Positions 16,876 to 26,441 are shown, numbered from the stretch's first letter. The stretch: 64,000 nucleotides of DNA from Pedobacter soli (GCF_900101435.1 NZ_FMZH01000007.1:124001-188000), one strand, 5' to 3'. The notes: generated from the sequence alone by a model not told the origin. Program-made: numbers and translations.

Positions 16876-18172
16876 GAACGATATATTGGATCGCATAGAA
16901 CTGCGCTCAGAAAGTGTACAGGACGTACTTTCACAACCGCCTCATTGGATGTTCCGTTGGGGGAGTGCCATTATTTTGCTTGTAATTTTAATGGGACTGC
17001 TGATGAGCTATTTCATTAAATACCCTGAATTTGTGCCGGCGCCCATTGTGGTTACCTCGCAAAACCCACCCGAAAAACTGCAGGCCAGGATTGATTCTAA
17101 AATCGAGAAAATATTTGTCAGCAACCACCAAAAGGTAACGAAAGGGCAGGTGTTATTGGTTTTGCAATCTACCGCAAACTACCGCGATTTGCTCGAGCTT
17201 AAGCAAATAGCAGATTCAATTTCGCAAGATCAGCTTTCATCGTTCCCGATTCATCAAATCTCGAAGCTGAAATTGGGTGAACTTCAGGCCGATTACAATG
17301 CTTTTGCCAAAGCCTTTCAGGACGAACAATTGTTTAACAGGTTACGCCCTTATGCTCCTGAAAATGTAGCTGCCGACCAAAATATATCGGCTTACAAGAG
17401 CAGGATTACCAACTTAAAGCTACAAAAAGAGCTTGAGCTGGCTAAATATGAACTGGTAAAGAAAAGTTATCAGCGTTCGCAGAGACTTTTCGGTCTCAGC
17501 GTTATTTCTGCAAACGAGCTCGAAACCGAAAAAATTAAGTTCTTGCAGGCCCAGCAAAGTCTGGAGAATATTAATATTACCCTATCTCAAACCGAAGAGG
17601 GCATTGCCAACCTGAGCAAAACCAAAAGTGGTTCGACAATCAACGCCGAAAAAGACAAAATTAATTATGCTTCGCAAACCCAGCAATTGTTTGAGCAGTT
17701 AAGAAAATCACTGCGGCAGTGGGAGCAAGATTATCTTCTGATATCCTCTACCGATGGGGTAGTTAGTTTTCAGCAGTTTTGGGGCGAAAATCAATTTATT
17801 AAAAGGGGCGATGCCGTTTTATCTGTTTTGCCCGATAATAAGCAGGCACTGGTAGGCCGCATGTCAGTCCCGGCCGGAAATTCAGGCAAAATTAGCCCTG
17901 GTGAAAAGGTTTTAATCAAATTAGATAATTACCGTTACCAGGAATATGGCATTGTAGAGGGAAGGGTGCAAAATATAGCCTTCGCACCCGATGATAAAGG
18001 AAATTATTATGTAGATGTTACGCTGCCTAAAGGTTTGAAAACTTCTTATCACAAAAACCTTGCTTTTGATAAAGAACTTAAAGGTAATGCCGAAATTGTT
18101 ACGCAGGACCTAAGGTTGATAGAGCGGATTTTTTATCAGATGAGGAAGCTTTTAAGGTATCAGGGAGATTAA
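16865..18172 (+). CDS. HlyD-family secretion periplasmic adaptor
   Basis: A 435-residue membrane fusion protein with one N-terminal transmembrane helix (AIILLVILMGLLMSYFI), a biotinyl-lipoyl-like segment (IEKIFVSNHQKVTKGQVLLV), a long coiled-coil hairpin, the second lipoyl half (ISSTDGVVSF) and a C-terminal beta-barrel. It bridges the ABC exporter to an outer-membrane channel, none of which is encoded here. The start is TTG at 16865, inside the transporter gene; the next ATG would remove most of the cytoplasmic tail, so TTG is preferred. Confidence 0.9.
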   Translation: MEAKNDILDRIELRSESVQDVLSQPPHWMFRWGSAIILLVILMGLLMSYFIKYPEFVPAPIVVTSQNPPEKLQARIDSKIEKIFVSNHQKVTKGQVLLVLQSTANYRDLLELKQIADSISQDQLSSFPIHQISKLKLGELQADYNAFAKAFQDEQLFNRLRPYAPENVAADQNISAYKSRITNLKLQKELELAKYELVKKSYQRSQRLFGLSVISANELETEKIKFLQAQQSLENINITLSQTEEGIANLSKTKSGSTINAEKDKINYASQTQQLFEQLRKSLRQWEQDYLLISSTDGVVSFQQFWGENQFIKRGDAVLSVLPDNKQALVGRMSVPAGNSGKISPGEKVLIKLDNYRYQEYGIVEGRVQNIAFAPDDKGNYYVDVTLPKGLKTSYHKNLAFDKELKGNAEIVTQDLRLIERIFYQMRKLLRYQGD

Positions 18173-18178
18173 AATTGA

Positions 18179-19258
18179 TCACTTACTTTTTTTGCGCCAT
18201 AACCACATTAGAAAACCGGTTACCGGAAGGGATGCGGCAATTAACCCAGCAATAAAGGCCAGTATTTTTCCCCAGATACCAATTACGGTTCCGGTATGCA
18301 AATCGTAGTTTAAACTTTTGATCTGATCACTGAGGGGCAGGGCTTCAAAATTCTTTCCCTTTAAAAGCAGTTTTCCGCTATACCTGTCGAAACGGTATTG
18401 AATGCGCTGGTGTATTTTATCAGCGTCGAGATAAGCGGATACGTTTACGGTACCACTTTTGGCAGCCGGGATATTGTACAGATAATACGCAGTATTATTA
18501 TTCAATGCATTAACTTTCGATAAGATCTGGTTATGTGATGCAGGTTGCATGGTTCCGGTGGTATCTGAAGTGAGTTTGGTTTTCTTTTCTGCAACCAGAT
18601 CGAATGACCACATTAGTCCAGTTAGGGCAATAATCAGCAACACAATGAAAGCGTAAAAGCCGAAAACCTGGTGCAAATCGTAGTTTAAGCGTTTCTTTTT
18701 GGCTTCCCATTTTACTTTGAACTTTGCCTTTAGCACTTTAGCTTTCCATTTGGAGGGCCACCAAAGGGCTATGCCCGAGAGCAACAACAAAACAAAACCA
18801 ATTACCGACCAGCGGATAATAAAATGGCCAACCTTATCGCCCAATAAAAGCGTGCGGTGCAGCGATAAAACAACGTTAAAAAACTCCCGGTTGGCATCCT
18901 CATGAAAAACTACCTGGGCAGTGTATGGATTTACATAAACCTTTTCGAAATATACACCCGATTTCAGCGACCTGAACATATAGGTTCGGTTTGGGGCCAC
19001 CTGAATTTCTACCCTCGAGATTTTTTTCTTATTCCCAAATTTAGCTTGCGCTACCTTAAGCAGCTCATCGAAAGATTTTGGCCTTTCGCCAGCCGGCACA
19101 TCAACATACAGCCGGTCGCGATAAAATACGTCCTTGAGCTCATCAGAAAAAGAGTATATCGCGCCGGTAATACCCAAAATAAACACCACCAGCCCGGTGC
19201 AGAGTCCGAGCCAGAGGTGTAAGAGATAGAGCGCTTTTTTAAAATCTGTACGAAACAT
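18179..19258 (-). CDS. PepSY-associated transmembrane protein
   Basis: A 359-residue inner-membrane protein with the typical start FKKALYLLHLWLGLCTGLVV, a PepSY-type periplasmic domain, further helices (FIIRWSVIGFVLLLLSGIALWW) and a C-terminal helix with LAFIAGLIAASLPVTGF. PepSY-TM proteins are linked to ferric-siderophore reduction or uptake. Its start overlaps the end of the TonB siderophore receptor gene by 20 bases, indicating coupled translation. Confidence 0.9.
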   Translation of the reverse strand: MFRTDFKKALYLLHLWLGLCTGLVVFILGITGAIYSFSDELKDVFYRDRLYVDVPAGERPKSFDELLKVAQAKFGNKKKISRVEIQVAPNRTYMFRSLKSGVYFEKVYVNPYTAQVVFHEDANREFFNVVLSLHRTLLLGDKVGHFIIRWSVIGFVLLLLSGIALWWPSKWKAKVLKAKFKVKWEAKKKRLNYDLHQVFGFYAFIVLLIIALTGLMWSFDLVAEKKTKLTSDTTGTMQPASHNQILSKVNALNNNTAYYLYNIPAAKSGTVNVSAYLDADKIHQRIQYRFDRYSGKLLLKGKNFEALPLSDQIKSLNYDLHTGTVIGIWGKILAFIAGLIAASLPVTGFLMWLWRKKSK

Positions 19259-21920
19259 TGGCTACAAAAGCTCGTGGCATTTGAGCACTTAAGGTGCCCT
19301 GACCTGTAAAATATAATTGATTACTTAGGTTATCAACTTTGATACCCAAACGGTATTTGCCTGTATCGTAAAAGGCCGTAGCATTCATCATTACGTATGA
19401 TGGCAGTGTAAATATGCCAGTTGCCAAAGCGTTTGAAGTCAGGTGATCGCCTACATAATTGGTGCCCAGGCCAAGTCCAAGACCTTTAAGATTGCCATTT
19501 GGCAGGGTATAACTGATCCAGCTGTTAATCAATGTTGCAGGTCCTGCAGATGCAGGTCTTCTTCCCTCAAGGGCAGCAGTAGCTTTGGTAAGCTTACTGT
19601 CGTTATAGCTATAACCGGCAATAATATTTAAACCTGGGAGTGGATTGGTAATCAGTTCCAGTTCTACACCTTTACTGCGCTGGGTTCCGTTTTGTACAGT
19701 AATGTTGTAGTTAACCCCGTTAACCAATAAATCTTCTGTACGGGTCAGGTTTTCAACTTTAATGTGGTATATGCTGGCGGTAAAGCTTAGTTTTCCGTTA
19801 AAAAGATCAGCTTTTACACCTCCCTCAAACTGGTTGGCATGTTGCGGTTTAAAAGTGCCTGAAACACCTGCCCCTTCTGGTTGAGCTACCGGAGCGACAT
19901 TGGCAAAGCCATTCATGTAATTTCCAAATACCGATACCTGGTCTTTAATGACATGATAAACCAACCCTAATTTAGGCGAAACGGCTGTTTGCATGTATTG
20001 GCTGTTTGTTACAATGGTGTTGGTAGCCTGGTTTAAAGTTCCCTTGTTCTGAAAACGATCTACACGTAAACTCAACATGGCCAGTAAACGGTCGGTAATA
20101 TTCAATACATCCGAAGCATAAACACTGTAAATGTAGCTTTTGGTTGTATTTTTAGTTGGTGCTGCGGTACTTGCTGCAAGTTTCGCTTCAACAGCCGATT
20201 TGGAAATTTTTACATAATTGGGATCTGATGGATTCAGGCCGCTTACGTTATCAAATACGATGTAGGGCGAATTGTTGTTGTTAATGGTTTGGCTCAGGTA
20301 ATCAAGTCCAAGCACTAACCTGTTTCTTAAGCCCAAAACTTTAAAGTCGCCGATAAAATTCTGCTGGATATCACTTGCGGTATTGGTCGAGTTCTGCAGG
20401 CTGATGTTGCGCTCCAGCATCTCATCACTTGTTGCACCACGAATAAACTGGTATTGGTAGAAGCCTTCAGATTTTCTGGAGTTGTTTGAATAGATGGTCT
20501 GTGAACGCCAGTTTTCAGAAATTTTATAATTGGCCTGCGCTTTAATGTTAACTGTTGGGTTTTTCATGGTCAAATCGTTAGCCGTGTAAGATCTTTTCCA
20601 GTCAAAGTTTAGCTCTTGTGGCACAGTGGCAATAAATTTTCTTACCCGGTTTAAAAAGATTACCGAAGGACTAGTGGCTTCAGATTGTAAAAATCCGGCA
20701 TTCAGGCTCAGGGTTAACCGGTCGTTTGCACGGTACTCAACTGATGGCGCAAAAAAAGTTGCCCTTCTGAAGCCTGCATCCTGGAAACTACCCTGATATT
20801 GATAGGCCGCATTCATTCTGAATAAAAGTTTCGATCCTTTTTTGGCCGGTCCATAAACATCGGCAGTTAACCTGTTTAATCCGAAACTTCCGGTCAGGTA
20901 GTTAATCTCTCCGCCAGCAGTATCAATAGGTTTTTTGGTTACGATGTTAATTAAGCCACCAAAAGATATAACTGCTCCACCGAAAAGGGTTCCGGATGGG
21001 CCTTTAATCAGCTCTACACGCTCTATGTTCGATGGGTCAATTTCGCCATTCGTTTGAGCGGGTAGCCCGTCTACCAGGGATGCTTCAGTTCTAAAACCGC
21101 GCATGCTGTAATACGAGGCGCCATCAGAATTGATGCCACGTGCTCCCTGGATTTTATACACCCCCGGCGAGTTTTTTAGTGCATAACTAAAATCGGTAAT
21201 CATCTGCTCATTTAGCAAGGTTTTAGGAATAGTAGTATAAACCTGCGGATTATCAAGATTAGCTAATGGCATTTTAGCTGCGGTAGTGGTCTTTTTTACC
21301 GAAAAACGGTTGGTTTCGCCACCATTAATCACTACTTCATCCAGTTGTGAGTTGCTTTCTCTTAATGTAAAATTCTCTCTTACCGTAACATCACCCTCTA
21401 CAGTAATTTCTTTAGATTGGCTTTCCAAACCGATGTAACTTACCGATAGGGTATGCGAACCTGCAGGAACATCTTTAATGCGATAATTTCCGTCTGCATC
21501 TACAACGGTATTCCGGGTGCGGTCGATGCTAACAGTTACGAACTGTGCAGGTTTTCCTTCAGCTGTGCTTACTCTTCCCCTTACTTCTCCTCTTTGCTGA
21601 ATTTTAATGGTAATATCCTTTCCGCTGGCAGTAAAAGCGAGGCCACTTTTTTTCGAAAGTTCGGTTAGTATTTCTGAAACGCTATTGGCAGATGGACTTA
21701 GGGTTATTGTTTTATCGAGCTCGGCACTCAAACCGCTATAAATAAAGTTGAGTCCCGCTTTTTTTTCCAGTTGCTCCATTACCGCCTTAACTTTTAATGT
21801 TCTCGGATTAATGGTTACCGGGGTGTTTTGGGCATAACCTCTTTGAAATATCAAACAGCACAGTAAAAGGGCACAGCCTGTTAGAATAGGCTTAAAATTC
21901 ATAAATTTGTAATTGGTCAT
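19239..21920 (-). CDS. TonB-dependent siderophore receptor with STN domain
   Basis: An 893-residue outer-membrane receptor. After the signal peptide, residues about 38-108 form a secretin/TonB short N-terminal domain (KVKAVMEQLEKKAGLNFIYS), used in signalling to FecR/sigma systems. A carboxypeptidase regulatory-like domain, a plug (IERVELIKGPSGTLFGGA) and a 22-strand type barrel follow, ending in a terminal phenylalanine. Ferric-siderophore uptake is inferred. Met7 is an alternative start. It sits between FecR and the PepSY protein in one minus-strand unit. Confidence 0.93.
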   Translation of the reverse strand: MTNYKFMNFKPILTGCALLLCCLIFQRGYAQNTPVTINPRTLKVKAVMEQLEKKAGLNFIYSGLSAELDKTITLSPSANSVSEILTELSKKSGLAFTASGKDITIKIQQRGEVRGRVSTAEGKPAQFVTVSIDRTRNTVVDADGNYRIKDVPAGSHTLSVSYIGLESQSKEITVEGDVTVRENFTLRESNSQLDEVVINGGETNRFSVKKTTTAAKMPLANLDNPQVYTTIPKTLLNEQMITDFSYALKNSPGVYKIQGARGINSDGASYYSMRGFRTEASLVDGLPAQTNGEIDPSNIERVELIKGPSGTLFGGAVISFGGLINIVTKKPIDTAGGEINYLTGSFGLNRLTADVYGPAKKGSKLLFRMNAAYQYQGSFQDAGFRRATFFAPSVEYRANDRLTLSLNAGFLQSEATSPSVIFLNRVRKFIATVPQELNFDWKRSYTANDLTMKNPTVNIKAQANYKISENWRSQTIYSNNSRKSEGFYQYQFIRGATSDEMLERNISLQNSTNTASDIQQNFIGDFKVLGLRNRLVLGLDYLSQTINNNNSPYIVFDNVSGLNPSDPNYVKISKSAVEAKLAASTAAPTKNTTKSYIYSVYASDVLNITDRLLAMLSLRVDRFQNKGTLNQATNTIVTNSQYMQTAVSPKLGLVYHVIKDQVSVFGNYMNGFANVAPVAQPEGAGVSGTFKPQHANQFEGGVKADLFNGKLSFTASIYHIKVENLTRTEDLLVNGVNYNITVQNGTQRSKGVELELITNPLPGLNIIAGYSYNDSKLTKATAALEGRRPASAGPATLINSWISYTLPNGNLKGLGLGLGTNYVGDHLTSNALATGIFTLPSYVMMNATAFYDTGKYRLGIKVDNLSNQLYFTGQGTLSAQMPRAFVANVSYRF

Positions 21921-21992
21921 TGATTGTGAGAATTGATGGTAATATTAACTATCGGGGTGTTGGCGCACTTCCGGTAGTTTATTGTTTTGATT

Positions 21993-22913
21993 TTATTTAT
22001 AGATTTCGATATACTTTTCTGCATTTCTGAAACGGTAGTCAGAGGCCCGTTGGATCAGTTGTAAAACCTGGGTTACGCTTTGCTTTTCAAACTTCCCGCT
22101 AATCGGATCATTGAGTAGACAGCTTACTTTAAAACGTAAGCCATACCTGTTTTCCAGGGTTTCCAGTACTTGCGGCATAGGGGTATTACTGAATTTAATC
22201 AGTCCTGATTTCCAGGTCATAACGGCATTGGTATCTATTCTAACAACTTCAGCAGTTCGCTGCAGTACCTTGTTAAACAAAAGTTGCTCGCCAGGTAAAA
22301 GCACGGTAAGCGGGCTGTTCTTCGCCTGAAAGCTTATTTTTCCCTGGGTAAGCGTAACTTCCATTAATGCAGCAGATTTTAGATTACGCACGTTAAAGCG
22401 TGTGCCCAGTACTTTAATTTCTCCACCGGCGCTTTTTACTACAAAAGGTTTTGTTACATCGTGTTTAACGGCAAAAAATACCTCTCCCGATAAAAGAGTC
22501 ACTAGTCGGGTTTTTCCGGTAAATTGGCTGGGGTAGGCAATGCGGCTTCCGGGTTGAAGTTCAATTTTGCTGCTATCGGGCAACGTAATTAAAGTGGGTT
22601 GCCCATATGGGGCATTAAAAACAATGTTTTGAGGAAGGGGTTGCTTTTTGTTTACCAATAGGAACCCCAGCGCAAACACCACCGCAGCAGCAATAGCGCT
22701 GTAAGTAATCCAGCTTAATTTGTACTTTTTTGGCTGAGATGCTGTTTTCTCCAGTATAGCAGATAAGATTTCCTGTTTAACACCTTCCTGTTCAATGGTT
22801 AATGCTTCAGGGAAATTATCCTGTTCCAGCCAGGCTTCTACCTTTGCACACTCTGTGGGAGTACATTTCCCCTGAGCGTATTTATCCAGTAGTTCGCCAT
22901 TAATATCTTCCAT
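21993..22913 (-). CDS. FecR-family anti-sigma factor / signal transducer
   Basis: About 306 residues: a short cytoplasmic anti-sigma domain (LLDKYAQGKCTPTECAKVEAWL), one transmembrane helix (ITYSAIAAAVVFALGFLLV) and a periplasmic FecR domain (ITLPDSSKIELQPGSRIAYP, VLGTRFNVRNLKSAALMEV). It relays receptor occupancy to an ECF sigma factor. Upstream ATGs at 22940 and in between would add a poorly conserved tail; Met at 22913 is preferred. No sigma gene lies directly upstream; the likely partner is at 25921-26421, beyond the arsenic cassette. Confidence 0.9.
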   Translation of the reverse strand: MEDINGELLDKYAQGKCTPTECAKVEAWLEQDNFPEALTIEQEGVKQEILSAILEKTASQPKKYKLSWITYSAIAAAVVFALGFLLVNKKQPLPQNIVFNAPYGQPTLITLPDSSKIELQPGSRIAYPSQFTGKTRLVTLLSGEVFFAVKHDVTKPFVVKSAGGEIKVLGTRFNVRNLKSAALMEVTLTQGKISFQAKNSPLTVLLPGEQLLFNKVLQRTAEVVRIDTNAVMTWKSGLIKFSNTPMPQVLETLENRYGLRFKVSCLLNDPISGKFEKQSVTQVLQLIQRASDYRFRNAEKYIEIYK

Positions 22914-23060
22914 ATTAATAACTACCATGAAGGTGCGCATACCCTACGCAAAAAGTAAAAAATATTTATCGGATATGTGATTTGTATCTCTTGATAGCAG
23001 TTTTTTAAATTGTTTAATAGCAGAATAAGGCGCAGAGATGAAAAATAAATGACAGAAAGA

Positions 23061-23097
23061 TTTGTGGTCTTAAAACTATTAATCGTAATATTGCGAT
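23061..23097 (+). promoter_or_regulatory. arsR promoter with overlapping ArsR operator
   Basis: TTTG (23061-23064), 21 bases, then TAATATTG (23086-23093) form a near-consensus Bacteroidetes promoter. The near-palindrome ATCGTAATATTGCGAT (23082-23097) covers the -7 element exactly, so a bound repressor would block polymerase. A second copy lies ahead of arsM. Confidence 0.6.
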
Positions 23098-23111
23098 GTA
23101 GTAGTTTAAAT

Positions 23112-23444
23112 ATGGGTGCAACCAAAACAGATTTATTCACCAAAGAGCAGAATGATATGGCTGCTATGGCCAAAGCTTTAGCGCATCCTGCCCGGATTGC
23201 CATTCTGGAATATCTGGTAGCAAAGAATGTTTGCATTACCAGCACTTTTGTAGAAGAACTGGGCCTGGCACAGGCCACGGTATCACAACATCTTAAAGAA
23301 CTGAAACTGGCCGGTATTATCCAGGGAAGCATTGAAGGAACCAGTGTATGCTACTGTATAAACCCCAAAATCTGGAAGCAGTACAAAGCACTGTTCAATA
23401 GCTTTTTTAAGGATGTAGCGCCTAATGGGCAGGATTGCTGCTAA
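23112..23444 (+). CDS. arsR: ArsR-family metalloregulator
   Basis: A 110-residue winged-helix repressor (LAHPARIAILEYLV, recognition helix LAQATVSQHLKELKLAGII). It ends in two cysteines (GQDCC), and further cysteines occur at VCIT and VCYC; one or more may bind arsenite. The in-frame ATG at 23049 is rejected, because the promoter and operator lie inside that extension and the 21 extra residues are not ArsR-like. It heads a four-gene arsenic cassette and probably represses it until As(III) binds. Confidence 0.9.
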   Translation: MGATKTDLFTKEQNDMAAMAKALAHPARIAILEYLVAKNVCITSTFVEELGLAQATVSQHLKELKLAGIIQGSIEGTSVCYCINPKIWKQYKALFNSFFKDVAPNGQDCC

Positions 23445-23460
23445 TATTTTTTTGACTTTA

Positions 23461-23482
23461 ATTATCGCAATATTGCAATAAT
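23461..23482 (+). promoter_or_regulatory. Second ArsR operator, upstream of arsM
   Basis: A 22-bp near-perfect palindrome with one mismatched pair, centred on GCAATATTGC. It shares the core ATCG-AATATTGC with the operator at 23082-23097. A TTTG lies at 23451-23454. It may give arsM-arsC-acr3 their own ArsR-controlled promoter. Confidence 0.6.
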
Positions 23483-23500
23483 ACAATTAATAAAATAGTT

Positions 23501-24346
23501 ATGAGTACTGATAAAGAATTAAGGGAACTGGTAAAGCAAAAATACAGTGAGATAGCTTTACAATCAAAGGAAAATAACCAGGCTTCATGCTGTGGTTCGT
23601 CCTGCTGCTCTACAGAAGTGTACAACATTATGAGTGACGATTACTCCGAATTGGAAGGCTATAATGCAGATGCTGACCTCGGACTGGGCTGTGGCCTGCC
23701 GACTGCATTTGCTGCTATCAAAAAAGGTGATGTGGTGATCGATCTGGGGAGTGGAGCCGGTAACGACGCTTTTATCGCCCGCGCGGAAACCGGAGAAACG
23801 GGTAAAGTGATTGGCATTGACTTTACACCTGCCATGATCGATAAGGCGCGGGAGAACGCGGAAAAACTTAGCTTTCACAATGTAGAGTTCCGCCAGGGAG
23901 ACATTGAAGCCATGCCCGTATCTGCAAATGTAGCTGATGTGATCGTGAGCAACTGCGTGCTAAATCTGGTACCCAACAAGGCCGGGGTATTTGAAGAAAT
24001 CTTTCGCGTATTGAAACCTGGTGGCCATTTCAGTATCTCAGATATTGTACTGGAAGGTGAATTGCCAGCTGGTATCCAGAGTGCCGCTGAAATGTACGCG
24101 GGCTGTGTTTCAGGTGCTATCCAAAAGCAGGATTACCTGGGGCTGATCGATGCTGCCGGTTTTACAGCGGTAGTAATCCAGAAGCAAAAGCCGATCATAG
24201 TTCCAGACGATATATTGGGCAATTACCTATCTGCCGAACAGATTGCCGCTTTCAGATCATCTGGAACAGGCATTCATAGTATTACCGTATATGCGGAAAA
24301 ACCGACGGAAGCAGCCGCTTGCTGCGCTCCGGGATGTTGTAGCTAA
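23501..24346 (+). CDS. arsM: Arsenite S-adenosylmethionine methyltransferase
   Basis: A 281-residue SAM-dependent methyltransferase with motif I VIDLGSGAGNDAFIA and the cysteines expected for As(III) binding: CCGSSCC near the N-terminus, LGLGCGLP, and VSNCVLNLVPNK in the fold. The C-terminus adds a CCAPGCC tail. It methylates arsenite to volatile or less retained methylarsenicals in the cytoplasm. It lies 18 bases ahead of arsC. Confidence 0.92.
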   Translation: MSTDKELRELVKQKYSEIALQSKENNQASCCGSSCCSTEVYNIMSDDYSELEGYNADADLGLGCGLPTAFAAIKKGDVVIDLGSGAGNDAFIARAETGETGKVIGIDFTPAMIDKARENAEKLSFHNVEFRQGDIEAMPVSANVADVIVSNCVLNLVPNKAGVFEEIFRVLKPGGHFSISDIVLEGELPAGIQSAAEMYAGCVSGAIQKQDYLGLIDAAGFTAVVIQKQKPIIVPDDILGNYLSAEQIAAFRSSGTGIHSITVYAEKPTEAAACCAPGCCS

Positions 24347-24364
24347 AACTTATCAAACAAAAAT

Positions 24365-24781
24365 ATGAAGAAAATCCTAGTACTGTGCACGGGCAATAGC
24401 TGCCGTAGTCAGCTTGCGGAAGGTTATCTGCGCTACTTTGCAGGAGATAAAGCGGAAGTTTATAGTGCAGGGGTAGAAACACACGGCCTGAATCCCCGTG
24501 CAATCGCAACGATGCAAGAAGATGGAATTGATATCTCCGGCCATACTTCCAATAACATGGATGAATACCATGATATCGATTTCGATTATGTGATCACCGT
24601 CTGCGATAACGCCAAAGAGCGCTGCCCATTCTTTCCATCAAAGGCGCAAAAGTTTCACCACAACTTTCCTGATCCGGCAAAAGCAACTGGAAGTGAAACC
24701 GAGGTTATGGAGCTGTTCAGGTCAGTCCGTGAACAGATCAAGGCATATAGCAAAGACTTTGTACAGCAAAACATAGGGTAA
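24365..24781 (+). CDS. arsC: Arsenate reductase, low-molecular-weight phosphatase type
   Basis: A 138-residue thioredoxin-coupled arsenate reductase with the P-loop LVLCTGNSCRSQLAEG at residues 6-20. The redox cysteines are in the VCDNAKERCPFFP block at 85-95. It reduces As(V) to As(III) for export by the next gene product, which starts 1 base after its stop codon. Confidence 0.92.
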   Translation: MKKILVLCTGNSCRSQLAEGYLRYFAGDKAEVYSAGVETHGLNPRAIATMQEDGIDISGHTSNNMDEYHDIDFDYVITVCDNAKERCPFFPSKAQKFHHNFPDPAKATGSETEVMELFRSVREQIKAYSKDFVQQNIG

Positions 24782-24782
24782 G

Positions 24783-25871
24783 ATGAGCGCAAACAATTGT
24801 AGTCCGGCCGCAGAGCGAAAGAAACTGGGCTTTCTGGACCAGTATCTAACACTTTGGATCTTTCTGGCTATGGCAATTGGAGTAGGACTGGGTTATTTCA
24901 TCCCGTCCTTCGCAAAATGGATCAATAGCTATAGCACTGGTACAACAAATATACCGCTGGCCCTTGGGCTGATTCTGATGATGTACCCACCACTGGCCAA
25001 GGTGAAGTATGAGCATATCGGTAAAGTATTCCGTAATTTCAAAGTACTGGGTACTTCACTGGTACTGAACTGGGTAATTGGGCCAGTGTTGATGTTTGTG
25101 CTTGCCCTGCTTTTCTTGAACGGTTATCCGGAATATATGACCGGACTGATTTTGATCGGGCTGGCGCGCTGTATTGCCATGGTGGTCGTCTGGAATGAAC
25201 TTGCAGAAGGAAGCAGGGAATATGCAGCTGGACTGATAGCTTTAAACAGTATCTTCCAGGTGTTGCTATACAGTGCGTATGCTTACCTGTTTATTACCGT
25301 GCTTCCACCAATGTTCGGTATTACCGGTCTTGATGTAAATATCACTATCGGCGAGATAGCAAAGAGCGTTGGCATATACCTGGGCATCCCTTTTGCCGCT
25401 GGCGTAGTCAGCCGGTATGTGCTAATTGCCATGAAAGGTGAAAGCTGGTATCAGGATCGTTTTATTCCGCTTATATCTCCGGTTACTTTGATCGCGCTGC
25501 TATTTACCATTGTGTTCATGTTTAGCTTGAAGGGCGATTTAATCGTAAAGTTACCAATGGATGTGCTCCGGATTGCGGTACCGCTGTTAATCTATTTTGC
25601 GTTAATGTTTGTAATAAGCTTCTTTGCTGGTAAGAAAGTAGGTGCAGACTATTCTCAAAGTGCGTCCATCGCTTTTACCGCTGCCGGAAATAACTTTGAG
25701 CTGGCGATTGCTGTAGCTATCGGAGTTTTCGGGATCAATAGCGGCCAGGCTTTCGTAGGTGTGATCGGACCATTGGTGGAGGTGCCGGCATTGATTACAT
25801 TGGTGAATCTCGCCTTCTGGTTCAGGAACAAATACTATTATCGCTCCGAAATGCGGGAAAATTTACAATAA
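24783..25871 (+). CDS. acr3: ACR3-family arsenite efflux transporter
   Basis: A 362-residue, ten-helix arsenite permease. The Acr3 hallmark cysteine sits in LIGLARCIAMVVVWNELAEG, and a second conserved block is SIAFTAAGNNFELAIAVAIG. It exports As(III) using the proton-motive force. It is the last gene of the cassette and ends 49 bases before the convergent sigma-factor gene. Confidence 0.95.
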   Translation: MSANNCSPAAERKKLGFLDQYLTLWIFLAMAIGVGLGYFIPSFAKWINSYSTGTTNIPLALGLILMMYPPLAKVKYEHIGKVFRNFKVLGTSLVLNWVIGPVLMFVLALLFLNGYPEYMTGLILIGLARCIAMVVVWNELAEGSREYAAGLIALNSIFQVLLYSAYAYLFITVLPPMFGITGLDVNITIGEIAKSVGIYLGIPFAAGVVSRYVLIAMKGESWYQDRFIPLISPVTLIALLFTIVFMFSLKGDLIVKLPMDVLRIAVPLLIYFALMFVISFFAGKKVGADYSQSASIAFTAAGNNFELAIAVAIGVFGINSGQAFVGVIGPLVEVPALITLVNLAFWFRNKYYYRSEMRENLQ

Positions 25872-25920
25872 TCTAAAAGTAACAACTCCATAAAGGATGG
25901 TAAATTACACCCGATAAAAT

Positions 25921-26421
25921 CTAAGCAGGGTGAAGGTTGCTTTTTAGCTCTTTTAGCGCCCTTGAAATATGTTTTTCGACGGTTTTTACAGCAATACCCA
26001 TCTCATCGGCAATTTGCTTGTAGGTGAGGTTTTGTTCACGACTCAGCATAAAAATACTTTTCGAAGGCTCTTCAAGTTTAGCAATCATCATCTCCAGCTG
26101 TAAAGCAAGTTCCTTGTTAAGCAATATCGATTCGGGATTGTAGCGGCGAATTTCTGTATTGTCGCTATAATTGAGATCGGTAATCTCTTCAACATTCTTT
26201 TTGTTTCTGAAGTGGTTTAAAATCTGGTATTTGGTAGAACGCGCCAGGTATTTGGTCGCTTCCAGGTCGTTATCAAAAATTATACTTCTGGTCCAGATGG
26301 ATAGAAAAATATCCTGGCAAATGTCTTTTGCTACAGCCTCATTAGCGCACATGGTAAGCGCAAGGCTATATACTTTGGCCCAGTGGAGATTAAAGAAACC
26401 TACAAATTCGCGATGATTCAT
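25921..26421 (-). CDS. ECF-type RNA polymerase sigma factor
   Basis: A 166-residue sigma-70 family factor with region 2 (FFNLHWAKVYSLALTM, DICQDIFLSIW) and region 4 (LTYKQIADEMGIAVKTVEKH). The start is placed at Met 26421 (NHREFVGFF), because an exact promoter (26442-26472) lies within the longer possible N-terminus. It probably belongs with the FecR/TonB receptor module on the same strand 3 kb away, from which the arsenic cassette separates it. Confidence 0.9.
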   Translation of the reverse strand: MNHREFVGFFNLHWAKVYSLALTMCANEAVAKDICQDIFLSIWTRSIIFDNDLEATKYLARSTKYQILNHFRNKKNVEEITDLNYSDNTEIRRYNPESILLNKELALQLEMMIAKLEEPSKSIFMLSREQNLTYKQIADEMGIAVKTVEKHISRALKELKSNLHPA

Positions 26422-26441
26422 GCCTGAATAAGGATATGTTG

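Noticed and set aside
23049..23111. N-terminal extension of ArsR from ATG 23049
   Set aside because: The promoter and operator lie inside it and it does not resemble ArsR proteins.
22951..25882. AAAAGTAA as a target-site duplication of the arsenic cassette
   Set aside because: An 8-base A-rich word is likely to recur by chance, and no transposon ends or integrase are present.
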